Shown here one piece after another: positions 1 through 10,647 of a stretch of 64,000 nucleotides of DNA. Position 1 is the stretch's first letter; the number at the start of each line of letters is the position of its first letter. Under the pieces are notes generated by a model. The model was not told the DNA's origin. It was given only the letters and a program-made list of their open reading frames with translations, and searched no databases. This stretch comes from Rhipidocladum racemiflorum. Lineage: Eukaryota > Streptophyta > Magnoliopsida > Poales > Poaceae. The stretch is from NCBI GenBank assembly GCA_036346355.1, contig CM070588.1:21251914-21315913 (forward strand), written 5' to 3'. Position numbers and translations under genes: made by a program.

Positions 1-1374
1 CTGACATGTGGGACCACTCGGGTGACGTCATCGCTGACGTCGGTAGGCTCACCATGGTGGCGGCGGTGGGGTCCAGCGTGGCGTCATGGGTGACGTCCGC
101 GGTCATCGCGCCTGACAGCGGGCCCCCGCGTGTCGGTGACACGACTGCCAGCGTGGCGCAACGGCTCGGCTCCCTGGGCGCTGCGTGGCACAATCGTGGC
201 CGTTGGTTTGAAATCCGACGATAGGATTGAGTTTGGCCTCATGTGCTTGGGCGCGCGTGATCGATCGTGGGCCGTTGGATCTTGATCCAACGGTCCGCAT
301 TCAATCTAACCTGGTGCGATTCTTGATACGCGGCGCAACCTAAGCCGTTGGATCTAGATCCAACGGTTGGGATTAGATCTAGGATTTTCCACGGGAAACT
401 CACCGAGGTGACGTGCACGATCTGGGCCTTTGGATCTTGATCGGACGGTTGGTGGAGCTCGGGTCGGCGATGGCTTCACGGCGGAGTTGCGGTGCCGTGG
501 CCGAGGATCGCGACCACCCAAACGGCGGTTGGGGCGTGCTCGGCGAGATGGATGGTGTCTTGGTGCGCTGGCCTCGGGGTTTCGAATCTGGGGTCAATGG
601 CGGCGGAGGGCGGACGGCGGCGAGGCGAGGCAAGGACCGTGGCGGCGCTTCACGCAACTACGGCGAGCGATTCCGGCGAACCTCTGGCGGCTAGAGCTCG
701 GCGGAGTTAGGGCAAGAAGTGCGCGGGTCACGGCGGTCCTCGGTGCGATCCGGCATTAAATAGCCTCGGCGTCTGTCGCGGAAGACGGAGACCTAGTTCT
801 TCACGGCGGCGGATGCGGCGGAGTCCGGCCGGACTCGGCGAAGACGACGACGCCGGCCCGTCCACGCGCGCGATCAACGGCCACGATCGCCTGGCGCGAT
901 CGGATCCGGCCGGATACGGCTCGAGCCGTGCGGTGATCTCGGTAGTTGGATCTTGATCCAACGGTTGGGATTGATTAGGGTTAGGAGTGGGTTCGGCCGA
1001 GTCACGTGGCTCTGGTCGGACTCGAACACGAGTCCGACTCGGGCTCGATCGGATGAACGATAACCCGACTTCGGTCCTTTTCAGTAATTAATATTTAAAA
1101 TAATTCCCAGTAATTCATTTAATTCATTAAAAATAGCAAAAGACTCAGAAAAATTCCAGAAAAATTCTGGAAAATATTTTGGATCATTTTGGACTCAAAT
1201 AAAATATTTCCAACAAAATTTTATTTGCAAAATTAAATTCTTTAATTATTTCAAAATGGAATAAATTCAAATAAATTCCAAATAAATCCAAATAAATTCC
1301 AGAAAATTCCAAAAATTCACCAAAGTGCCAAATCACACATGAATTTAAGAAAAGCAAAATTTTGGGATGTTACA
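1..1374 (-). mobile_element. Family B LTR, partial (5' part on the minus strand)
   Basis: This stretch matches 42674-44047 and 4665-6038 and, reversed, 52264-53640. It ends at 1374 with GGGATGTTACA, the same terminus as the other B copies. Read on the minus strand it is the first 1.37 kb of the roughly 3.5 kb B LTR, starting TGTAACATCCC. It holds the TATA-like ATTTAAT stretch near 755-770, the GC-rich first exon and a donor reading CTCG|GTGAGT near 395-405. The remaining LTR lies outside the window, so the left TSD cannot be checked; the candidate right TSD is GTTTA (1375-1379). It lies inside the CACTA element. One base is missing just before the donor compared with the copy at 53240, so the exon-1 frame differs here. 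Confidence 0.8.
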
Positions 1375-4300
1375 GTTTACATCCGGGGGCACCAAGGCGA
1401 GGATCCACAGAACCCGGATGTTTTGTGCGACGATGGGGCTAGTGCGAGGATGGTAAGTCTAAATGACACAATATGTTTTATGCAAATTTACATCCGGGAG
1501 CACTAATATGCTGTTTTGCAGACGTCATATGCAGAACAAATGACACAACGTCATGGGCCGGAGTTTGATTGGAGGGCGCGCACGGCTGATGTGGAAGGCG
1601 TTGTACCACGCCTGGAGGAGGGCCTAAAGCATGGGAGGTTCGTTAATAAAACTGACTTTCGCTCTATGAATAACAAAAATGCTGCATGCTCACATTTCAG
1701 TATATATCGTTTGTAGGTGGGCCATGGGGGACGGAGTTGTGGACTGCGATCGTCTTCCACGAGGATCGGGTTCCTCACAGGGGAGTACTGCTCGCTCGTC
1801 GAGGTCTGCACGGGAAGCAGAAGCGCAGGAGGAGGCTCGTCAAGCGCGAGAGGAGGCTCGTCAAGCGCGAGAAGAGTCTCGTCAAGCACGAGAGGAAGCT
1901 CGCAGAAGCCGAGAAGACTCAGAATACATGAAAATATATCTGCAGGTACAATCTCAACTTTAAACAAATCGCTCAATTGTACATTTGTGATTAAAATCTA
2001 ACAAACAATCTACATGCAGCAACTGTCACAATCTCTTGGACCTAACGTGCCAGTGTTTCGCCCTCCTGTTATGCCCCAGGTAAGATACTTGAGTTTATTA
2101 CTCTCTAATTCACTTATCTCGTAAAATCACGTTCCGCACATGCAGCCACCACCACAAGAAGCATCACAGGGTGCTCAGCCTCCCCCGGCGTCCTTCATAA
2201 ACCCTACTGGGATGCAAGCTCCACCCCTAGGAGATGCACCTCAGGTTATATGAAATTCTCATGCATTCTTTATTTTTAAAAAACTCTATTCTGTATACTT
2301 TATATCACAAACTATGATCCACAGAGCTCCCAGCCTCCTCGTCCGTTCTACATGTTCACTCCACAGATGCAGCCACCTTCTGTAGGAGAGGCACCACAGG
2401 TAAAGACGGATCGGTTCAATTCGTTATTCATTATATGTGGCATAATGTACCTGTCTATGCCTTACAGGGCTCCCAGCCTCCAAACCCGTTCTACATGTAC
2501 CCACCACCGATGCCAGGCCAAGGAATGCCTATGTACTTCAACCCGTGGACACTGCAGCCACCTCAGATGACACCACAGGTATGGATGTTGTCGGGACCCC
2601 GAATTTGCAAATCCGGACCCTCTGTGTATTCAGCACTAGTCCAGGAACGCGCTAGTGCACACAGTCTTAACATCGGTATATATCACAATCATACCAAACG
2701 ATACTATCAAAGTACTTTATTTAAATAATCAAAGGGTTACTCGACCTTATGGCCAAGTTACAAATATATGCCTTGCAAGGCAAAATGTATTAAAAGAGAA
2801 ATAACAGCAGCGGAAAATCAAATAAACTTCGTGGCGCCATCCAGTATACCACAGGCAACTGACTGGGCTCGCATCCCTAAGTAGACGGGTCCTCTTGGAA
2901 CTCCTCTTCCGAAACGGGCGTAGTCTCCTCTTCAACTGGTATTGTGTTGAGGCAAGGGTGAGTACTTGGTACTCAAGAAGTCATGCAATGTAATGCAAGC
3001 TAATATACTATATGCATGGCTTGGTACAAAGGAATAGCTCAGGGTATATTTGCAAAGAAATGCTTTTGACAAGTAATAAAAGTAGATTCGAAGCAGTAGA
3101 AATAAGTAAAGCATAAATAAATTTTAAGTAAATTTAATAAACATTTTCACCATACTAAACCACCTAACCATCATCTACAATATTAAACCAACCCAACTTT
3201 TCAAATCCAAGTTATTTTCGTAAAGTCTAACCCTTGACTCAGTAATTCCCGAGCATTGTCCAGATCGTGGACTCGGCTATTTAAATAGATTCTACACTCT
3301 GCAGAGGTTATGCACTTTACCCACAAGATACAATCCACTCACCACGTCATCAGTGAATCGCCATACAAGAGTATGCGAATGAGCGATCATAACAAAGCCT
3401 TTCTGAAGCCTCAAACAACACAGGTGGTCCTCTCCGGTTCGTGCTCTACACCATCCCTTCCCTTAGCCAAGGCGAAGTATGGTCCCAACACACCGTTAGA
3501 TGGGTATAGGGCCACAGCAACGATTCGCTCCCCCGTACAATCTGACCTACGGTTTAACTGACACCCTGATGCTGCACATGTGAGTCCTTAGCGACTTAGT
3601 AAACTAGTGCCGTCCCATTCCAGCCATGTGGTTGCAAGTATGACCAGTTCAAAGGCTTGCAAGGTTAAGTCCTTAGAGTGACCAGGGCAAGACTACCGAA
3701 GAACCAAATCAACATTCCCAATGCCACAATCGCCCACCTGATTACTCTTGCCACATGCCCTGGCCGAAATCGTTTATCAAACCCAGTTGATTACCATGCA
3801 CCACGTGCCATCAACATCACATGATACTTTTCCAAAACAAGTTCAATATATCATTAAGTCCATATTAGCATTTGATCGTCCAAAATCATGTCATGAGCAC
3901 GTGAGCGTGTCTAAGCGATACTACAATCGGTCTAAACCCATGTTGGCAATTTAATAATGTCCAACTAGTAAACCACAACTAGGGTGACAAAGGTCATGGC
4001 ACATACTTAAGTAATCAAGGTGTCATATAGCAAATTGGTATTTATCTAACCCCATGTTTAAACAAAGTATCTTTCTAATTAAACTAGCATGCAATAGTTT
4101 AAATCAAAATAGATTTCGAAATAGGATCAACATGGTCAAAGCACAACTTGCCTTCAAAAAGCACTTGCTCTTGGTCTTGGGTTGGATCCTGAGTCAACAC
4201 TTCTCCCTCGAATCCTTCCGGCACTTCAACGTCTACTCGTAAAGCGTGCAAATAGCAAATACACAAATAAACACTAGGCAAAAACATCCCAAAACTCCAA

Positions 4301-6204
4301 ATAAAATCCATAAACAGAGAGAACGTAATTTTCTGGATTTTTAGAAACTGGAATCGTCAAATTTGGAGTTAAAATGCAAAAGTTATGATTTATTAAAGCT
4401 TAAATAATCAATTAAATAATATTACAGAGAAAAACTTTAGTCCAAAAATTAAATAAAATTCATATTTAGGTAGATCTCAATTTTATACAAATTTAGAAAT
4501 TTGAATCACTCAAATCGGAGTTGAAACGCAAAAGTTATAAGCGTTTGAAGTTTGAATCTAAATTTGAAATCATTATTCGAATTAATAAATCATTTTCTTT
4601 TTTTCGGAAATTAATTATTGCGTCAGCATGGACACGTGTCAGCCTCTGATTGGCGGGCTGACGTCAGCCGGTCCATGGACTCGGTCCACGCTTGGCTCGG
4701 GTCCACGGTGGACTCGGTCCACGACTCTACGTCTCGCTGACATGTGGGCCCCACCGCGGGCCGGGTTTCACGCACGCTGCGGATCATGGCCGACACGTGG
4801 GCCCTCGACTCGCGGGTCCCGCGTGTCGAGACACGCTCCCCACGCGTGCGGGCGGCTACCGAAAGCACACGTGGCACAATCTCGGCCGTTGATTTGAAAA
4901 TCAACGGTCGCAGATTGGATCTAGACCTCTCGCTCAAAACTACACGGTTGATCCGGCCGTTCGATCTAGATCGGGCGGTCCAGATCTAACCCTAAAGCTA
5001 CAACACAACTAACCACGACCGTGCGATCTAAATCTAACGGTTGAAACCTAATCGTAGACGGAAACGATACTTGGCGACGTGGCCTCACCTCGCGTTGGAT
5101 CTCGATCCAACGGTGCACCGAGCTTCATGGACGACGATGGCTCGCGCGGGCGGCGCTCTGCCGTGGCCGAGGACGGTGACCACCCTAACGGCGCTTGGGC
5201 GTCTCCGGCCAAGTGAGTGCACCGATGAGTGCGCCTCGACGCAAGGTTCTCGGATCCGAGCTTGAAGGCGGCGGAGGATGACGAACGGCGCCGAAACGAA
5301 GAAAACCACGCGGCACTCCCCAAACTCCGCGAGAAATCGCGAGGCGACGGCGCGGCTTGGGCGTTGGAACTTAGGGCAATAGGCGCGCACACGAGCAGCG
5401 ATCCTCGGCGATAACCCACGCCTTAAATGGCCTCGGCAGCGTGCACAAGGCGGAAACCTAATCGGTCACGCAGCGGCTATCTGCGCGGCGAGTCCGGCTC
5501 GTCACGGGGAAGACGACGCAATCCCAGCCGTCCACGCGTCACGATCAACGGCCACGATCGCACGGCGCGATCGGGTCCGGGTCGGACGCGGCTCGAACCG
5601 GTACGGGCGGATCTCGGCCGTTGGATCTTGATCCAACGGTTGGGATCAATTAGGTTTTCAAGTTGGTTCGGTCGAGTCAACTGGCTCGGGTCGGACTCGA
5701 GTCCGACTCGGTCGGATGAACAGTACTTGACCCGAGTTGGATTTTCCAGCGATTTAATAATTAAAATAATTCCCAGTAATTCATTTAATTCATTAAAAAT
5801 AGCAAATGACTTCGAAAAATTCCGTAAAAATTCGAAAATACTTTGGATCATTTTGGACTCAAATAAAATATTTTCAACAAAATTTTATTTGCAAAATTAA
5901 ATTCTTTAATTATTTCAAAATGGAATAAATTCAAATAAATTCCAAATAAATCCAAATAAATTCCAGAAAATTCCAAAAATTCACCAAAGGGCCAAATCAC
6001 ACATGAATTTAAGAAAAGCAAAATTTTGGGGTGTTACAGATGTGATCACGCCTCTCTTCCATCTGCATAAAACTTCAGGAGATCGTCATGTGTATATATG
6101 CTGCCAGTTAGTTACTATACAAAAAAACCGACGATATGTTACTTGTGACACAACCTAACATATTCTTGAACTTGCAGGTTTTGGTCACGCCTCCAAAGAC
6201 GTAG
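1375..6204 (+). CDS. CACTA element protein (Ptta/En/Spm-type), 3' exons
   Basis: Eight exons can be read from splice sites: 1375-1452 (start not certain), 1522-1637, 1717-1945, 2020-2079, 2146-2244, 2325-2399, 2468-2578 and 6178-6204 with a TAG stop. Removing the intron 1638-1716 joins HGR to WAMGDGVVD, a segment typical of proteins encoded by plant CACTA elements. The third exon encodes a charged coiled-coil-like run of repeated EEARQAR units. The next exons encode a proline/glutamine-rich tail built from similar units such as QPPNPFYMYPPPM, as if exons had been duplicated. The last exon encodes VLVTPPKT. A family B solo LTR (2589-6038) lies wholly inside the last intron. The 5' end is missing. 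Function in the element (DNA binding or transposase accessory) is inferred from family only. Confidence 0.65.
2589..6038 (-). mobile_element. Family B solo LTR (3450 bp), TSD GATGT
   Basis: On the plus strand it begins TGTCGGGACCCCG and ends GGGGTGTTACA, flanked by perfect 5 bp duplications GATGT (2584-2588 and 6039-6043). TG...CA ends with a 5 bp TSD and no PBS, gag or pol identify a solo LTR. I orient it on the minus strand because TGTAACACCCC then becomes the start, as in the other LTR families, and the internal exon and hairpin modules read in that direction. Minus-strand modules: TATA-like region near 5420, first-exon donor at 5071/5070 (CCAA|GTATCG), second exon 4232-4152, GC donor at 4151, hairpin 2974-2960, acceptor before 2935, stop at 2877-2879. 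Confidence 0.9.
2877..5128 (-). CDS. Predicted spliced small ORF in the family B LTR
   Basis: Three minus-strand pieces join in one frame: 5128-5071 (from an in-frame ATG in a longer open exon reaching 5419), 4232-4152 and 2935-2877. The total is 198 nt, 65 codons plus TAG. The second exon encodes an acidic stretch containing EGFEGEVLTQDPTQDQEQ; the last encodes VEEETTPVSEEEFQEDPST. Both introns are phase 1; the second starts with GC in the context AAG|GCAAGT. In the B copy at 40542 the second exon differs at seven codons, six synonymously. In the copy at 52264 the last exon has five synonymous and four amino-acid changes. The B copy at 52264 has no in-frame ATG in exon 1, so the start codon is doubtful and a non-coding leader remains possible. 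Confidence 0.4.
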
Positions 6205-6740
6205 TAACGATTTACATCATAGAAGACATCTTCAACAAATACGGTGGTGGTGGTAGCGCCCACAACTCCAACAACCCCGAGGCATGAATTCCACTGTAAG
6301 CTCGATTGGTGTATTATTGTTGGACTTAATAACTTGTTGTGATGGATAGATTGTAATCGACTTATTGTGATGGACTTATTGTAATGAAATGTTGATTGTA
6401 TCTATTGCGGTTGTAACGTGTTGTACGTCATTGCGTAGTTTACAAATTGCCGTTGGATGTGTGATTGATTATCTAAGGATCTGCTAGAATGTCTCCTTCC
6501 TGGTTTGAGAGATTGATATATATATTATAACTGCAAATATTTTTTTGTCTGCTGAGTGGATGTCCTATTTACTAGATAGTTCATGCCGAATTTTTGTACA
6601 TTTCGGTGATTTGTTTTAGGTAAGTATCCACCAAGTTTCTGGTGGTGTTGGAAGAAATTGAAGGTAAGTATCCACCAGTAAGTTAGATCTAGTTATACAC
6701 TTACAGAAGAACTTGTGCTAAAAATGATGTGTAATTGCAG

Positions 6741-6798
6741 GTCATTCAGAAATATTGACGCTAACATTGAGGATTCTGAGCTAAGGGTTCTGTTTCAG
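6741..6798 (+). pseudogene. Captured exon fragment, Mei2-like RRM protein
   Basis: An acceptor (TTGCAG at 6735-6740) precedes a 58 bp exon-like segment that encodes FRNIDANIEDSELRVLFQ. This resembles the start of an RRM in plant Mei2-like (AML) RNA-binding proteins, where a similar FVRNI-x-VEDSEL-x-x-LF segment occurs. GT follows at 6799, so the segment may preserve a real exon boundary. Only about 18 residues match, so the family call is tentative. Confidence 0.4.
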
Positions 6799-7260
6799 GT
6801 TCTTCAGGTGCTGTTATGTTCATCTGATCCGATCTTTTCCTATTCCATGTCATTATCGTTGAATCCAATATTTGTGTTTGTTTCTAAATATTGCTTAGTA
6901 CCATGATATTAAGTACCACTGGATAGTGTTACAAAAATGACCTTCAGGAGTTCATCTTTAAGGAATTAGCCCCCCACAGTATACTCCAATTATTTCTAAC
7001 TAAAATTGCTGGCAACAGTAAGTGGTTTAGGTCACTTGGTTTGAGCGTAATTGAGTTCTTCGTCAAACACCCAACAGAATACTCCAATTATTTCTGACTA
7101 AACTTATTTACTGCTTTTTTAAATTATTCTCAGAATGAGTCTTTATTTTGCTAGCTTGAATATCTGTTTCTGTTCCTTAATCCAAATTTGAAACTTTCCA
7201 AAAGTCTTTACTATTTATTATTTGTAATTTATTTTCTACTGTTATATATTGAACTAGCAG

Positions 7261-7310
7261 ATTAAGATGTACATGGAGATTCATGTTGGAGATGTAATAA
7301 AATTTGGGCA
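7261..7310 (+). pseudogene. Captured exon fragment, FHA-domain-like
   Basis: A 50 bp exon-like segment lies between an acceptor (TAGCAG, ending 7260) and a perfect donor GTAAGT (7311). It encodes MEIHVGDVIKFGQ in the frame set by the splice sites. This resembles the HVGDVIRFG strand of FHA domains, especially plant kanadaptin-like proteins. The match is very short. The intact splice signals support exon capture more strongly than the family name. Confidence 0.3.
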
Positions 7311-8390
7311 GTAAGTAAGCTTGTCATCTAACTGTTAACCTGTTTTTCGTCTAATTCTACAGAACTTGTTTCCTCCTTTTCTCTCGTCTTCCATTTCTTA
7401 TCCATTCTTTCCTGCATGGATTGCAGCATGTTGCTTTCGGGTGCTAAATTATTTCCAATATGATCTCTCTAGAGCACCTGATGTTCTTTATGTCAGAGAA
7501 TTTCTTGGTTTCTAGCCTCTGACCACTTTATTGCATAACCTACTTAATAGTAAGAGTCTTTTTGATCATCAAATTAATATACATGGGGATCATTGGCATA
7601 CTAATGTAAAGCAATGGTTAGGATTTTGTGGTTAGGTGTTCCTGGCTTCGTGACAAACTAGAAAGCTTAACTTTTGGTTTATATGGTTATAGTGCCGACT
7701 TAGGCAAATTCACTGATGGACACTGCAAAATTGTGGTCATTTTCTAATTATATATACATAGGTCATTGCCAGACCTCCGTAACTGTGCGCTTCATTTTTT
7801 TACGAAATCGATGCAGTGATAATGTATATAAATGTAATGGTGATCTGTATAGCGAGCATGTGGGCTTGTGCTATTACTTTTAAGTAAACTCTCCGCTTCT
7901 CGAACAAAATGAGCAATGTATATTTTTGGCATATATTGGATTTGAAAATGAAGCATATAAGCTGGACATACCAGATTTCATTTTTCTGACACAAACATGG
8001 ATTTGGAGTAAAGATAGTTGTATCGCTTCTCCATTGTATAGGGTAACCTTGCTTGTCTAATTTTATATGATCCGAAATTGTTTCCCGTAATGGAACTGGA
8101 TTTCCATGTGTTAAAATGCTTGATTGTACTACTTTCACAATTATTTGATGTTTTCCATGACATATACGTGCATTTGGATAATACTTGAAAACATAAGAAC
8201 CTGCTGGTGTAGTTACAGACTCGAGTTAATATATTACAATTTACAAGTTTACAATTATGAGATGTGGTGATTCTAATTTCCTGTTAAGAAATACACGGTG
8301 ATTAATAATTTGATAGATCCAAACTATAGCAGCTCTTAACTAAACTTATTACAACTTCTAACATGTATTGAATATTGATTTATTATGCAG

Positions 8391-8507
8391 GCGGATTTTC
8401 TACCACTATCCCTCATGGCAACAGCTTTTAAGAAGGAAGATGTCAAAAGACCTCTGGATGGATTTGGGGTCTTAATACCCTATAAGGATCAACAAAAACA
8501 TGGTCTG
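8391..8507 (+). pseudogene. Captured exon fragment, protoporphyrinogen oxidase 2 (PPO2/PPOX2)
   Basis: After the acceptor TATGCAG (ending 8390) a 39-codon open segment contains LPLSLMATAFKKEDVKRP and GFGVLIPYKDQQKHGL. This matches the central region of plant mitochondrial-type protoporphyrinogen oxidase, the last common enzyme of haem and chlorophyll synthesis. The similarity stops at HGL and sequence then diverges to a stop near 8540. No other PPO exon, FAD-binding start or C-terminus is present, so this cannot make an enzyme. It is a transduplicated fragment inside the CACTA. Absence of stops and good conservation suggest capture was not very old. Confidence 0.75.
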
Positions 8508-9005
8508 ATATTCCTTTTGGATCTGTCCCGAATATTTTAAGCTTTTGCCAGACATGTTAATGTTATCTTAGGTTCTCGACTTCCAAGTTGGAGTAATGTT
8601 TTTGTCCATGTACTCACCGACAAGTCCTGGCTCGAGAATTTATGCCTTTATGCATGTTGAACCTTAATCGCACTTTAGCACTTACCATGTGACATGTGCA
8701 CTGTATTAAAATTCTTTCTTAGCCTCCTTAAGATCTCTTAGCTTGTCTTAATCTGCACTTTAGCACTATGTATTTGTTCCTGCTCTTATGGTGCATGATG
8801 CATGACAAATAACTGTAGGAAGTTTCCTTGTTTTTTTTGGGTTCCGTAAGAATTGGATTACCAAAAACTGAACTCTGAAAAAACAGTACTGACAGGTATT
8901 CTGATCTGAATCATAAAAATTGTACCTAGTGTTGATATGATATTCGTCTCTAATGTAATGCTAACGATTCTATTCAGTTTTAGGTTCAACCAGTGAAAGG
9001 CCAAG

Positions 9006-9640
9006 ATGGTAAATTTCGAGAAGAGATTGATGGTGGATCAATTAGAAGAGTGGAAAGAGTATGTTTCTTTGGTACTTTGGAAGTTCCTAGCGTTTCACTG
9101 TTATGGCTGTATTAGGTACATTTACATAAACATATGCAGCCCGTATAGCCCAACTACCGGTTTCTTTGAGAGGTTATAAATGAAACTGAAAGTTGCAACC
9201 ATCAAGCCATAAGTTTCATTCGTGAATCATGACATACTCTTTTTTTAATAAAAGAATGAATGAATCATGACATACGTAAATCACGGAAAATCAGCGTAAT
9301 TGGAATGCTTATTAAAAGCGAGTACTTTCACAGATTCGAATTTTCTTCACAATGTTAATAAATTACCCTTATACAAGTCTTACGAATTCTTTGCCTTTGC
9401 TGATTCTAGGTACTACATTAATTACAAAATGATGAAGAAAAAGGTAAAACAAGATGTTCAAGCAGACCCAAAATGGTGGAAATCGTGAGCAGTTCTTAAA
9501 GAGTTCTCAAGGATGCTTGATGATCAGGTAAAACAGGGCTGAGTTGCTGATGCATTCCTTGAACCATCAATGTTCATTCATTTGTTACCACCTACCAACA
9601 GCGCTCGCATAAGTTTCTTTCTTGCAGATTGAAAAAAATT
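9006..9640 (+). pseudogene. Captured SPX-domain gene fragment (SPX-MFS type), three exons
   Basis: The ATG at 9006 opens an exon (9006-9058, donor GTATGT) encoding MVNFEKRLMVDQLEEWK. Joining to the exon at 9410-9527 (acceptor TTCTAG, donor GTAAAA) gives EYYINYKMMKKKVKQ, then after an in-frame TGA the segment AVLKEFSRMLDDQ. A third piece at 9628 begins IEK before a 1 bp shift. This order is the N-terminal SPX domain of plant SPX-MFS vacuolar phosphate transporters, which senses inositol pyrophosphates in the intact family. The TGA, the frameshift and lack of the MFS part make it a pseudogene fragment. Original exon-intron structure is kept, so genomic DNA rather than mRNA was captured. Confidence 0.8.
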
Positions 9641-10139
9641 GTTCCTGTTTCATAAGTTCCTGTTGCAACCTTGATGTACTCTTGATTAAGCCACATTCGC
9701 TTCAACGTTTTGTGCATTCCAGTTTCATGGGGGGTTCTTGAAGCATAGTCAAGAGGTTGCTAATATGGTGGGCATCTCTTACTGATTTGCTTATAAATTA
9801 TTTTTACCTCGGTATCTTGTATTTAAAGATCTCTTAGCTATCTTACCGTAAGCCTTGGTTTTCATTAATTGAAATCATTTTTGCAGTCATAGGTATTATT
9901 TCTGAATGTACAACCTGTTCACCATATTCTTGATAGTATGTTAGTGTATTACCTCTTTTCCATTATCTTATATGTCCTGTGCACTCATAAATGGAAAGAT
10001 ATTGAGTATTTTGTTTAGTTAATGACATAATGTTGGTAAGCCTCTAATATGTATATTCACGGCAGCAATTTGGTAGGGACATTTGTTGTGGTGTTCTAGG
10101 ATGTATATGTGTTCTAGTATATTTTTTTGTATAAATGTC

Positions 10140-10647
10140 GCTTAAATTCATTGGGCCAATTAAAACCCACGAATTTATGGTCATCGTGGGTTTTGGGCCC
10201 ACGAATTTAACTGATAAATTCGTGAGTTTTAATTTGTCGATTTAATTTAGCCGATAAATTGCATGCTTTCCGCCCAATTTAAATTAACCCATACATTCGT
10301 GCGTTTTTGTGCCCACGAATTTATCTGTTAAATTCGTGGGTTTTCTGGCCCACGAATTTAACTGATAAATTCGTGGGTTTATCGCCTACCTAATTTAAGC
10401 TGCTTAAATTGCGGTATACCTCGCCCACGAAGTTATCTCAATTTTCCCAGTTAAATTCGTGAGTCGCGTATAACCCACGAATTTAAGTTAAATTCGTGGG
10501 GCCCCACGAATTTAATTGAGTAATTTCGTCGAGTTAAATTCGTGAGATAAATTCGACGGTTTGCGCACGAATTTAGTATAAATTCGTGGGTTTTGCGCTA
10601 ATTTCGTGGGTTTCGGGCCCACGAATTTTCCTGTGATTCCTGTAGTG
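10140..10647 (+). repeat. CACTA subterminal repeat array and right terminus
   Basis: About 500 bp are packed with copies of CCCACGAATTTA and its reverse complement, often as inverted pairs around short spacers (for example 10197-10240, 10310-10385, 10475-10520, 10565-10625). The array ends in CCTGTGATTCCTGTAGTG at 10647. Dense short subterminal repeats next to a CACTA terminus are the binding sites of the element's own protein in known En/Spm systems; that role here is inferred. Confidence 0.75.

Larger units (their letters stand above)
6205..10139 (+). other. Non-coding body of the CACTA element with gene fragments
   Basis: After the TAG at 6202-6204 there is an AT-rich 3' untranslated-like stretch to about 6700, then four short exon-like fragments listed separately. 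The intervals 6799-7260, 7311-8390, 8508-9005 and 9641-10139 look like intron-derived sequence: AT-rich, no long ORF in either strand. Reverse-strand ORFs at 7800-8163 show no recognisable domain. A stretch at 9724-9770 might be one more degraded exon but I cannot place it. Confidence 0.5.
1..10647 (+). mobile_element. CACTA (En/Spm-like) transposon, right part, carrying host-gene fragments
   Basis: The right end is at 10647, where the sequence reads CCTGTAGTG, the reverse complement of CACTACAGG, the classic CACTA terminus. It is followed by TTG (10648-10650), a candidate 3 bp TSD. Directly after it, sequence resumes in the middle of an LTR: 10648 onward aligns with about 20238 onward in the 3' LTR of chromovirus D. 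The CACTA therefore jumped into the 5' LTR of D. Inside are a CACTA-type protein gene (1375-6204), two family B solo LTRs, four exon fragments of unrelated host genes (6741-9640) and a subterminal repeat array (10140-10640). The left terminus is outside the window. Confidence 0.75.

Noticed and set aside
5427..5900. 157-codon ORF in the B LTR on the plus strand
   Set aside because: Runs antisense to the LTR exon, is not shared in frame by the other B copies, and has no domain.
8391..9640. A working PPO2 or SPX-MFS gene
   Set aside because: Only single exons or an N-terminal part are present, with a stop and a frameshift, all within a CACTA element.
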